In this document: positions 17,357 to 25,333 of the stretch, in pieces
How positions within the stretch are numbered: position 1 is the first letter of the stretch
Layout of the letters: the number at the start of each line of letters is the position of its first letter
DNA from: Gilliamella sp. WF3-4
GTDB taxonomy: Bacteria; Pseudomonadota; Gammaproteobacteria; Enterobacterales; Orbaceae
Direction of reading: 5' to 3'
NCBI RefSeq assembly: GCF_001690275.1
Contig: NZ_LZGW01000030.1
Location: 1 to 64,000 of the forward strand
DNA length: 64,000 nucleotides
Made by a program: the position numbers and the translations under genes
The notes under the pieces: model-generated
The model's input: only the letters and a program-made list of their open reading frames with translations
Told to the model about the DNA's origin: nothing
Database searches by the model: none

Positions 17357-18961
17357 TTGAAATGTTCTAAAAAGTTTAACCATATTGAATTATTTGCAGG
17401 TTGTGGAGGTTTATCTTTAGGTCTAGAAAAGGCAGGGTTTGAACTAACTCTAGCCAATGAATTATCACCAATGGCTGCTGAAACATTTGCTTATAACTTC
17501 TTTAATGAAAATTTTCAACAACTAGCAAAAAAAAATAAAAAGCCTAAAAAAGCCTTTTGGCTTTCAAGTCAATTTGATAGCTTAACTAAACGTCTAAGAG
17601 AGAACCCCTTTAGCTATCCTTCTCTTCATGAAGGTTTCAATGATATTCCAAGTGACAAGAAGCAATTAGAAAACTCACTTATCATTGGTGATATTATTGA
17701 ATTAAATAATTTAATTGCACAAGATAAAGCGCTTTTATTCGCATTAAAATCTGCATTCAATGATACTGAGGTTGATTTAATTTCAGGCGGCCCACCATGC
17801 CAGAGCTTTAGTATGGCTGGTTTACGCCAGAAAGACAGTGACAAAAATACCCTACCTTGGGAATTTGCCAACTTTGTTGAAAAAATCCAGCCCAAAATTG
17901 TTTTACTGGAAAATGTAACTGGTATTTTACGTGCATTTAAAGATAAAGATGGTTCTCTATATCATGCTTGGTTTGAGGTTGCTAAAGTATTTGCTACTAA
18001 AAAATATATTCCGCTTTGTCTACACGTTAATGCGAGATTTGCTGGTGTACCACAAAACCGCCCTCGCTTTATCATGCTAGCGATTCGCCATGACATTGTT
18101 CAAAAATTGAAACCTTTTTTTAAAAAAGAGAGTGCTGAAGAAACATTATTTTCTCCTTCTCTCAATTTTTATGCTTCAGTTCAAGAAAATGTTGAAAAAG
18201 TATCCTTTGGATCTCTCCCATATTTTGATGTATCAATTCCTGAACATCATAAATTGTTTCAATCCTCATTTTTAAAACATTTAGTTAATCATGATGAGGT
18301 TAATGTAAAATCAGCACTCGATGATCTTAAGATTCATAATCCGGCAAAACCTTCATCATTTATTAAAAACTTAAACTCTGAATTTGCAAGTATATTAAAA
18401 GCAAGAAAAAAAATTAGTAACCATGAACTACGTAATAATAGTCAACTTGTTAAATGTCGATTTCGTATTTATCAAATACTACAACAATGTGATAATCGAT
18501 ATATTACTAATTCAGTCTTTAATATTTTAAAAGGTAAGGAAAATAATTTACCTGAAGATGTTTGGGATAAACTAAAAAAATTTGAATATTTGCAAGATAA
18601 TAATCAAATGAAGGCATTCATTAATAAAGTTGATTTTGAAGAATATTTGAAACAACATCCGACACAAAAACAAACCCAAAAAGCCTTAGATCCTAATTCT
18701 CCATCACCAGCTGCCTTGTCTATTCCTGATGATGCCTGTCATTATGATGAGAAAGAATTACGAGTACTAACCGTTAGGGAAATGGCAAGGATACAATCAT
18801 TTCCAGATAATTTTGTATTTCGCTCTAAAGTAACTACTGGCGGTAAAATGCGAAAGTTTGAAGTGCCTCAATACACCCAAGTGGGTAATGCTGTCCCTCC
18901 ATTATTTGGATTAGCGCTAGGAAAATCAGTTACTGAGCTACTAAAGCTACTTGAAAAATGA
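17357..18961 (+). CDS. DNA (cytosine-5)-methyltransferase
   Basis: A 534-residue C5-cytosine methyltransferase. It has motif I IELFAGCGGLSLGLEKAGF at the N-terminus, motif IV GGPPCQSFSMAG with the catalytic Cys (about residues 143-154), motif VI LLENV (about 182-186), motif VIII PQNRPRF (about 233) and motif X QVGNAVPPLFG near the end. It should methylate the site cut by the divergent endonuclease and so protect the host. It starts at TTG (17357) preceded by an AGG ribosome-binding site; no ATG is available before motif I. The long, low-complexity insert between motifs VIII and IX is the probable target-recognition region. Confidence 0.9.
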   Translation: MKCSKKFNHIELFAGCGGLSLGLEKAGFELTLANELSPMAAETFAYNFFNENFQQLAKKNKKPKKAFWLSSQFDSLTKRLRENPFSYPSLHEGFNDIPSDKKQLENSLIIGDIIELNNLIAQDKALLFALKSAFNDTEVDLISGGPPCQSFSMAGLRQKDSDKNTLPWEFANFVEKIQPKIVLLENVTGILRAFKDKDGSLYHAWFEVAKVFATKKYIPLCLHVNARFAGVPQNRPRFIMLAIRHDIVQKLKPFFKKESAEETLFSPSLNFYASVQENVEKVSFGSLPYFDVSIPEHHKLFQSSFLKHLVNHDEVNVKSALDDLKIHNPAKPSSFIKNLNSEFASILKARKKISNHELRNNSQLVKCRFRIYQILQQCDNRYITNSVFNILKGKENNLPEDVWDKLKKFEYLQDNNQMKAFINKVDFEEYLKQHPTQKQTQKALDPNSPSPAALSIPDDACHYDEKELRVLTVREMARIQSFPDNFVFRSKVTTGGKMRKFEVPQYTQVGNAVPPLFGLALGKSVTELLKLLEK

Positions 18962-19368
18962 GATAAAACTATAATTCAATAGGTTAATACGTAGTATAAA
19001 AATGAAACGGTATATATACTCCTCAATATTTTTTACAAAACATAGCATTAGTTTTTATTAACTTTCTTGATGTTAGTAAAATTTATTGAATTATATAGCT
19101 ATTTAGTTAACTTATTTATAAATGAAGAAAATACTTTTTATTATTGTCCTTAATTTGCAAGTTTTGTATTAAATGACATAAGTGATTTTTGGATAATTAA
19201 TCAAGTTATTAATCATAAAGCAGATTTTTTTATGTACCTATTCCAATTAATTATTAAAGAAATAGTATTTCCACACCTTTAGCACCAAAAAAATAAAGTG
19301 ATCTCTTTGTGAATTAAGTTGATACATAATTATAAACAGTTTCGATTAAAAATTTAAATTACTAATGA

Positions 19369-19409
19369 ATTCCCCTTATAAAGCTTATTTAAAGCTTTAT
19401 AAGGGGAAT
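19369..19409. terminator. perfect 18-bp hairpin downstream of ardA
   Basis: An 18-bp perfect stem with a 5-nt loop (arm begins ATTCCCCTTATAAAGCTT) lies 21 nt after the ardA stop on the minus strand. No T-run follows on either strand, so it may be an RNA stabiliser, a protein-binding palindrome or a weak bidirectional terminator. The rest of 18962-19429 shows no gene; 19004-19041 resembles CDI spacer sequence at 7998-8036. Confidence 0.55.
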
Positions 19410-19429
19410 AACTAATTATTTAATGATTT

Positions 19430-20086
19430 TTAAATAGAAATACAATACTCTTCTGGAACACTTTTCCCATCGTAATCAAAACTAAAACTTTCACCTGTAT
19501 AATAGGTATAATTACCAGAATAAAATGTGCCACTTTGTTCAAGTGCAATATCATGGCCATATCGTTCGTAATCAAAGTAATTTGCTAAGTTACCGAGTTC
19601 TTTTAAACTATAACAACCACTTTCAGCAATCCAGTAGAAACCTAAATCATATTCATTGCTGATGTTATATAGACATTGAAAACAATCTAAGTTATCTGTT
19701 AGATTAATTAAGTCTGTAATTGAATTAATATTTATGCCAATGTCAATGGCTGCTTCATAGATTTCTATTTCATCATGGCTTAATTCGTCAAGTTTATAGG
19801 CTAAATAATTTAGTTCATCAAGATTGCTATGTTCAGAGATATAATTTGTTATGCCATATACAGACGATTTGTAACCACTTAAAAAGAACTCTTTGTAATT
19901 AACACTATCAATGCCAATTTGTTTAAAGCATTGTTTTACTTTTTCTGGTGTTGTTGGTAGCTCTAGCCATTCACCAATCAATTGTCCTTCTTTATATTTT
20001 CCTAAATGGGTGATAAATACTGAGATCATACCAGAACCCACCGTAGTGGATTTTAGGCATGATGATACACTAGGTAATGTTTGCAT
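19430..20086 (-). CDS. ardA: antirestriction protein ArdA
   Basis: This 218-residue acidic protein fits ArdA, a DNA mimic that inhibits type I restriction enzymes (and sometimes methylation) and so protects incoming mobile DNA. It has the N-terminal strand-rich start (MISVFITHLGKYKEG, GEWLELPTTPEKVKQCFKQI), a Gly-Ile segment before the central helices, and an abundance of Asp/Glu throughout (LDELSHDEIEIYEAAIDIG). The start is the ATG at 20086 (AAGGA 7 nt upstream); an in-frame TTG 6 nt earlier lies too close to the ribosome-binding site. It sits beside the integrase and 0.5 kb from the methyltransferase, as expected for an island helping its own transfer. Confidence 0.8.
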   Translation of the reverse strand: MQTLPSVSSCLKSTTVGSGMISVFITHLGKYKEGQLIGEWLELPTTPEKVKQCFKQIGIDSVNYKEFFLSGYKSSVYGITNYISEHSNLDELNYLAYKLDELSHDEIEIYEAAIDIGININSITDLINLTDNLDCFQCLYNISNEYDLGFYWIAESGCYSLKELGNLANYFDYERYGHDIALEQSGTFYSGNYTYYTGESFSFDYDGKSVPEEYCISI

Positions 20087-20151
20087 AAACAATTCCTTAA
20101 TTTTTTGATATTAATTGATATTGAGAAATGAATTAAATAGTAGGGTATTTT

Positions 20152-21399
20152 TTAATTTGTTTTGAACTCATAAGGCATAATAAACTCAGTGCGGATTGAA
20201 TCTAAGTAATCAGCCCACCATTGAACCATTTTAGTTCGTTCGATAATGTGTTGTGCTTTATGGATATAAGCGGCTCTAACGCCATTACGTTCTTGATGAC
20301 TCATCTGGCGTTCAACTGCATCTCGTGACCATAGATTAGATTCAACTAATGCACTACAAGCCATAGTTCTAAAACCATGTCCACAAAGTTCTGTCTTGGT
20401 GTCATAACCCATTGTTCGAAGTGCTTTATTAACCGTATTTTCGCTCATTGGTTTTCTTGCAGAATGATCACCAATAAATACCAGTTCATACATTCCACTA
20501 ATTTCATATATTTGTTTTAAAACTCCTATTGCTTGATCACTTAGTGGAACTAAATGAGGTGTTTTCATTTTGGAGCCTCGGTGAGAATGAGGGACACCAT
20601 CAATTTCCTCCCTTTCTGCTGGAATAGTCCAAATCTTTTTATCGAAATCAATTTCTGACCAACGAGCAAATCGCAACTCACTAGAACGAATAAATATAAG
20701 TAGAGAAAGTTTAATTGCCAATTTGGTTAACTCTCGTCCTTTAAAATTATCAATGCGCTCTAAAAGTTCAGGTATTTGTTCAAGTTCAAGTGCAGGGCGA
20801 TGATTCACTTTTACTTTACTTACCACGCCTTTTAAATCTTGAGCTGGGTTATAAGAGATATAACCATTTTGTACGGCATAACGCATTATTGCTGAAGTAC
20901 GTTGTTGTAATCGGCTAGCAACTTCAAACCGACCATTTTCTTCAACCGCTTTAATTGGAACAATTAACTGGCGAGTAGTTAGTGCCGAAATAGAATAAGC
21001 GCCAATTTTAGGAAATAAATATAGTTCTAATGTTCGTAGTACTTTTGCTCTATGTGGCTCAGACCAAGTTTTATTATTGGTACACCATTTACGTGCAACT
21101 TGTTCAAAAGTAACTTGTATTACTTCTTCAGACTGTTTTGCTTTCTTTTCTACCTGTGGGTCAATATTTTTAGCTAGCAATGATTTAGCTTCATCCCGTA
21201 GCCTTCTAGCTTCGCTTAATAAAACATTAGGATATTGACCTAGAGACATTAATTTTTCTTTAGTATTGAAGTAATAGCGAAAACGCCAATATTTAGAACC
21301 ATTGGCGTGAACGAGTAAGAACAAACCATCACTATCAGAAAGCTTATATTGCTTATTGTGTGGCTTGGCGGATTTAATTTTTAAATCGGTTAAGGACAT
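20152..21399 (-). CDS. intS: P4-type tyrosine integrase
   Basis: A 415-residue tyrosine recombinase. The N-terminal DUF4102/Arm-DNA-binding domain (SLTDLKIKSAKPHNKQYKLS, YWRFRYYFNTKEK) is followed by a SAM-like core-binding domain and the catalytic domain, with Arg in FIRSSELRFARW (about residue 237), HGFR (about 340) and a C-terminal AAYIH Tyr (about 377). This P4/phiR73 family inserts into the 3' ends of tRNA genes, in agreement with the tRNA-Phe duplication at 11149 and 31617. Unusually, it lies in the middle of the island, about 9 kb from the left and 10 kb from the right attachment site. Confidence 0.92.
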   Translation of the reverse strand: MSLTDLKIKSAKPHNKQYKLSDSDGLFLLVHANGSKYWRFRYYFNTKEKLMSLGQYPNVLLSEARRLRDEAKSLLAKNIDPQVEKKAKQSEEVIQVTFEQVARKWCTNNKTWSEPHRAKVLRTLELYLFPKIGAYSISALTTRQLIVPIKAVEENGRFEVASRLQQRTSAIMRYAVQNGYISYNPAQDLKGVVSKVKVNHRPALELEQIPELLERIDNFKGRELTKLAIKLSLLIFIRSSELRFARWSEIDFDKKIWTIPAEREEIDGVPHSHRGSKMKTPHLVPLSDQAIGVLKQIYEISGMYELVFIGDHSARKPMSENTVNKALRTMGYDTKTELCGHGFRTMACSALVESNLWSRDAVERQMSHQERNGVRAAYIHKAQHIIERTKMVQWWADYLDSIRTEFIMPYEFKTN

Positions 21400-21431
21400 A
21401 ACGAATTCCTCAATTATAAAAATTTAGACAT

Positions 21432-21462
21432 AAAAAAAGCCGCATATTTGACTATGCGGCCT
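21432..21462 (-). terminator. terminator between alpA and integrase
   Basis: On the minus strand an 8-bp GC-rich stem (GCCGCATA/TATGCGGC) with a 6-nt loop is followed by a run of seven T. It lies downstream of alpA and upstream of the integrase, so the two can be uncoupled. Confidence 0.8.
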
Positions 21463-21483
21463 TGGTTAATAGAAAGTTAACGG

Positions 21484-21693
21484 CTAATTAGCTTTGGTGT
21501 TTATCCATGCTTCAATCTCTTTTAGACGCCAACGAGAGGATCTTCCTAATTTGATAGGAGGTGGAAATTTATTTTGCTTTATCAAAGCATAAAACCATTT
21601 ATCTGTCATGCCAGTGAGTGTGGTGATATATTTCATATCAATTAGGTAATCTGGATGTGTTTGTGCATCCAAAGGGGATAAGAATGTTGACAT
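21484..21693 (-). CDS. AlpA-family regulator/excisionase
   Basis: A 69-residue AlpA/MerR-like winged-helix protein with YITTLTGMTDKWFYALIKQN, then FPPPIKLGRSSRWRLKEIEA and a final WINTKAN, the typical AlpA layout. Such proteins activate integrase expression or act as excisionase for P4-like elements. It lies upstream of the integrase in the same direction, separated by a terminator. Confidence 0.85.
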   Translation of the reverse strand: MSTFLSPLDAQTHPDYLIDMKYITTLTGMTDKWFYALIKQNKFPPPIKLGRSSRWRLKEIEAWINTKAN

Positions 21694-21803
21694 TGTTGTA
21701 CCTCTATTGAGTGAAGTGGGTTAATTACATTCAATAGATAGGTAGCAACAATATTTTTTTACTATTTAATAATCTATTCCTAATATCTATATTGATTAGA
21801 TCT

Positions 21804-23195
21804 TTAGTTTTTTAGATTAGAATTAATATCATATAAAAGCTGATAAAGCGGATCATTATATACTGAGTCTACATATTGATCTGAATAAGTAGCACTAAAA
21901 CAGTTATTAGCCAATTTAGAGTCAGAAATTACTGGTGGAAATGAATTGGTTTCAACAATTAATTCACAGTTGGCCAATACTGGTTTTTGTTCCCCTACTA
22001 ATGACCAACGTATTTTTTGATCATAGTTTTTGATTTTAATATTGCTTTGCAATTTTTCTAAAATCTCAATATTAGCTTTATTTTTGTTGTTATGAGGAAC
22101 CAAAACATCAGATACAAACTTTGAAATAATATTTTTTTCTTTTGTTTTTAATGACTCAAGCAGTTCTCGGTAATTATTTGCTGGAATTTTTGTTTCTATC
22201 TTATGATCATAAACGCTAACTGTCTTTGGTGTTTCTCCCTCTAAAAAATATTGTAATGTTCGATTACAAGCACTACTATGAGCAAGATTAATCATTCCGT
22301 TATCATCGTCAATTTTAAGTAACTCATCGCTATAACGAATTTTTTTATTATAGATAGGATTTATAAAACCACCTTGATTCTCAAAAAGATAAGACCGACT
22401 AAAATAAATTTTATGCTGTTTCAGTTGGTTATGAATATCCTTAATATCACTAAGCATTTCTTCTATTTTATTATGAATAGCTTTATTTGAAATATTTTCC
22501 CATCTAAAAGATGAGCTTGGTGAGGAATTATCCCTATCAACCATCCAATAAATATCCCCGACTAACGATGAATATTTAGAATAATAAATATAATCAATAA
22601 GATCATTAACTAAAGAAATAGAATGATCTTCTAAAATAATTTTTTCAATACTTTCTTTGTTAGTTATAAAATAATTTCGGTTTTGTTGATAACGGATGAA
22701 TGCTTTTGATTTACTTATATCATCCAATGCTTGTCCTAATAAGTTATACACCTCTAATCTTGCGTTAGCATAAATAAATTCTGTCGCATTTATATCAACA
22801 TAATTTTCATAAATGGTGTATTTGTATCGTTTATTTTTTGATGCTTTGACTTCATCTATTCGGAATTTTTTATATTCTTCTGGAGAGACTTTAATATCTG
22901 TTTCTACAAATTTGGATTTAAGAATATTTAATTCATCATCTAATTGAGCGTGTAAGAATTTTTCAGCATTTTTTGTATCTAGATTACAATTATACTCAAC
23001 AATATCTCGTTTCTTTTCATCTTTTAAAAATTTCCAGTTCACTGACTTACATATCTCACGATTTTCTAATGCATTACCAACAGTGATTGTTTGATCTAAT
23101 TGAGGGTAAATTAAAGCTTTTACTCTTTTGACCTCCTCCGAATCACCACAAGCTGTTAAGAATAAAACTACAATTATAATAAAATATTTTTTCAT
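21804..23195 (-). CDS. large lipoprotein of unknown function
   Basis: With the start at 23195 (MKKYFIIIVVLFLTACGDSE) the protein has 463 residues and a clear lipobox LTAC, so it should be lipid-anchored in the envelope. The start is chosen for the signal peptide and an AAGGG upstream. The rest is charged, mostly helical, with pairs of cysteines (about residues 40-70 and near the C-terminus, NCELIVETN, NNCFSATYS) that could form disulphides. No domain is recognised. It is the last gene of a minus-strand run of exported proteins (25.3 to 21.8 kb) with short spacings, suggesting one operon. Confidence 0.6.
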   Translation of the reverse strand: MKKYFIIIVVLFLTACGDSEEVKRVKALIYPQLDQTITVGNALENREICKSVNWKFLKDEKKRDIVEYNCNLDTKNAEKFLHAQLDDELNILKSKFVETDIKVSPEEYKKFRIDEVKASKNKRYKYTIYENYVDINATEFIYANARLEVYNLLGQALDDISKSKAFIRYQQNRNYFITNKESIEKIILEDHSISLVNDLIDYIYYSKYSSLVGDIYWMVDRDNSSPSSSFRWENISNKAIHNKIEEMLSDIKDIHNQLKQHKIYFSRSYLFENQGGFINPIYNKKIRYSDELLKIDDDNGMINLAHSSACNRTLQYFLEGETPKTVSVYDHKIETKIPANNYRELLESLKTKEKNIISKFVSDVLVPHNNKNKANIEILEKLQSNIKIKNYDQKIRWSLVGEQKPVLANCELIVETNSFPPVISDSKLANNCFSATYSDQYVDSVYNDPLYQLLYDINSNLKN

Positions 23196-23211
23196 GTAAA
23201 AATTGCCCTTT

Positions 23212-23544
23212 TTAATCAAAAGCATATGTTTCTGTTCCCTTATTTGTATCGACTGTTACTTCAAGTATGTCACAACCAAATTTAGGTGTTACTTTAACTT
23301 TTTCTCCAAATTTAAGTTCAACAAGGTAGTTTTCAGTAGAGGAAATAATTTTGCAATTATCACGATTGATTACTACCTTATTAATTTTTATATTATTTTC
23401 TTTAGAAGTGATAAAAGCTTGTTGTACATAGTCATCTAATCGTTCGTTATAGTACTCATCCTTTTCTACAATCAAATTAGGCAAAGCGAATGCATTACTA
23501 CAAAATAACAGAAATGTAGTTATAATAAGTTTTTTCATGGTCAT
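23212..23544 (-). CDS. small secreted protein
   Basis: 110 residues. The N-terminus MTMKKLIITTFLLFCSNAFA is a classical signal peptide cleaved after AFA. The mature 90-residue part has two cysteines (NRDNCKIIS and KFGCDILEV), which would suit a disulphide in the periplasm, and a beta-rich look (ENYLVELKFGEKVKVTP). Family unknown. It ends 16 nt before the lipoprotein start and is preceded by AAGGA. Confidence 0.6.
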   Translation of the reverse strand: MTMKKLIITTFLLFCSNAFALPNLIVEKDEYYNERLDDYVQQAFITSKENNIKINKVVINRDNCKIISSTENYLVELKFGEKVKVTPKFGCDILEVTVDTNKGTETYAFD

Positions 23545-23578
23545 TTAATCCTTATGTAAAAATTAGTTAACTCCATAA

Positions 23579-24133
23579 TTAATTTTCACTTATCATTTTT
23601 TCATCTGGGTACATATTAGGATCGGTAATAGTAAACTTTTCGAAAGATATTAAAATAGGTTGAAAACCAATTACATAAGCAGGGATGTTATTATCTTTAA
23701 AATATCTTTTAGCCTCTTTAGTATAGTTGTAAACCATTTCACGTGTTTGACTATAGTCAACGAATATATCAGCCTCCCCCTCCATTTCGAATGTTCCTGT
23801 GATTAAACCTGTTAAGCCATTAGCTACTTTCGATTCCCAATTTGCAGTTCCACTGTTTTCTTTCCAAAACTTATTTTCTTGTTCTTTATCTAAAAATCCA
23901 TAACGTAATTCAAATAAAACCATAGCAATATCATTTTGATTGTAATAGTCACGCATTCCTTTAAGTTTAATAGGGATATTTATTGTATGAACTCCATTTT
24001 TGATAACTGCTAAATGTCGATTTAATCTTTCTTGTTTAATATCATCATTGTTTTCTGCATTTGCTATACTAATTGAAAATAAAATAGATAAAAATAATAC
24101 AATTAAGTGTTTCATCGTTTTGTTTTGCTCCAT
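23579..24133 (-). CDS. exported protein, paralogue of 24167-24793
   Basis: 184 residues from the ATG at 24133, or 178 from the ATG at 24115 (MKHLIVLFLSILFSISIANA, a signal peptide). Its C-terminal part (EAKRYFKDNNIPAYVIGFQP) matches the neighbouring gene's EARKWYKDAPFYVIGLQP, and both end in a short segment with Thr-Asp/Glu-Pro. The two are therefore diverged paralogues. A middle segment GTFEMEGEADIFVDYSQT is strand-like. Unknown function, periplasmic by prediction. Confidence 0.6.
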   Translation of the reverse strand: MEQNKTMKHLIVLFLSILFSISIANAENNDDIKQERLNRHLAVIKNGVHTINIPIKLKGMRDYYNQNDIAMVLFELRYGFLDKEQENKFWKENSGTANWESKVANGLTGLITGTFEMEGEADIFVDYSQTREMVYNYTKEAKRYFKDNNIPAYVIGFQPILISFEKFTITDPNMYPDEKMISEN

Positions 24134-24166
24134 TATTCTGTTTTTATCAAATTTAAATAGCCAAGA

Positions 24167-24793
24167 TTAAAAAGGGCTTTTTTCATATTGGTTTTCGTCA
24201 TCTATTCTAGATAAACCTGGCTCAGTATATTTATAAGTGATATATTCGACTTTTGTTGGTTGTAGGCCAATAACATAGAATGGAGCATCTTTATACCATT
24301 TTCTAGCTTCTAAAGTTAAAGCAAATACATGATCACGACTTGAACGAATTGGAAGTCCATGTGTGTTTAACCAGCTATCGAGCTTATCTTGAATCATATC
24401 AATAAATGCATTTTTGTAATCAGTATTATCCATATCCCATAATCGAACATCTTTTTCAGTTTTACCATCAAGAAGAATATAGCTAAGATCGAACTCTAAT
24501 CTTGCAACCGCTTTTGGATGGTTACATAATTTACCTTCATCAACATCAATACATTGAATTTGATCTAGAGTAATCTTTTTATGTTGTATTTCTTTTTTAA
24601 GCAATTCATTAAAGGATTTTAGACGTTCGGGATAGACGGGAACATAATCATAACTAGCCATTGGTTTCATTTGACTTAATTGATATTCATTTGTACCTAT
24701 TTCACTATCTTGGTAAGGATTGTTATTTGCAAATGAAATTTGCGAAAATAATAGCGCTATCGCTATGAGTAAATTTGAGGTTACTTTAGACAT
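24167..24793 (-). CDS. exported protein, paralogue of 23579-24133
   Basis: 208 residues with signal peptide MSKVTSNLLIAIALLFSQIS ending near SFA-NN. The mature part has one cysteine pair (IQCIDVDEGKLCNHP) and the shared C-terminal motif FYVIGLQPTKVEYITYKYTE. Preceded by a good ribosome-binding site (GGAAT) and followed after 33 nt by its paralogue. No named domain is recognised. Confidence 0.6.
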   Translation of the reverse strand: MSKVTSNLLIAIALLFSQISFANNNPYQDSEIGTNEYQLSQMKPMASYDYVPVYPERLKSFNELLKKEIQHKKITLDQIQCIDVDEGKLCNHPKAVARLEFDLSYILLDGKTEKDVRLWDMDNTDYKNAFIDMIQDKLDSWLNTHGLPIRSSRDHVFALTLEARKWYKDAPFYVIGLQPTKVEYITYKYTEPGLSRIDDENQYEKSPF

Positions 24794-24850
24794 TTTGTTA
24801 TTCCTTTCATTTAATATAGATTCTAATTAGCTAAATAATATTTCTGAACA

Positions 24851-25150
24851 TTAGTATTGGCATTTTGATTCTAAATTTTTTGTTGTTATTTTTGAAAAAA
24901 TTTCTTGAATGAGTATAAGATCTTGTTGTGTAAATTTATCTGTTGCTTTATTAAATAGTTTAATTTCTTTTTCGTTTAATTGAGAAACTGAATTTTCAGC
25001 AATACATTCACAATACTTAATTGAACGATTTGAATAATCTGTTGCAAGAATACAACCATCCTTCATATTTTTGATAGCCTCTGATTTTGGGTCAGAACAT
25101 CCTTGCAATAGCAAACAAGATAAGATGGTTATTAAAATTATTTTTTTCAT
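24851..25150 (-). CDS. small lipoprotein
   Basis: From the ATG at 25150 (MKKIILITILSCLLLQGCSD) the protein has 99 residues with lipobox LQGC. The mature part carries three further cysteines (DGCILATDY, KYCECIAEN) and a final SKCQY. The spacing recalls small helical proteins with CxC-type cores, but no family is assigned. An upstream extension to 25183 would bury the signal peptide and is rejected. Confidence 0.6.
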   Translation of the reverse strand: MKKIILITILSCLLLQGCSDPKSEAIKNMKDGCILATDYSNRSIKYCECIAENSVSQLNEKEIKLFNKATDKFTQQDLILIQEIFSKITTKNLESKCQY

Positions 25151-25161
25151 GTTATATACCT

Positions 25162-25311
25162 TTAAAATAATTTGAATAACCACAAAATCCCTTTTGAAGA
25201 TGCGAAACCAAGCATATAAGGAGTATTACCATTTGAAGGAAGGGTGAAGTAGTTGTAGGTCGCAACTAAGAAAGCAATAACAAGATAAGCGAAAATAATT
25301 TTTTTAAACAT
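25162..25311 (-). CDS. 49-residue membrane protein (small ORF)
   Basis: The ATG at 25311 is preceded by CAGGAATAAAAA, a good ribosome-binding site. The protein begins MFKKIIFAYLVIAFLVATYN, one membrane segment with a positive start, and ends GILWLFKLF. It fits between the lipoprotein (start 25150) and the PH-like gene (end 25334) with spacings of 11 and 22 nt, consistent with operon membership. It is too short for routine gene calling. Confidence 0.55.
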   Translation of the reverse strand: MFKKIIFAYLVIAFLVATYNYFTLPSNGNTPYMLGFASSKGILWLFKLF

Positions 25312-25333
25312 TTTTTATTCCTGATTGTAAAAA

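Noticed and set aside
19369..19409. Standard Rho-independent terminator
   Set aside because: The stem is perfect but no T-run follows on either strand, so listed only as a hairpin with uncertain role.
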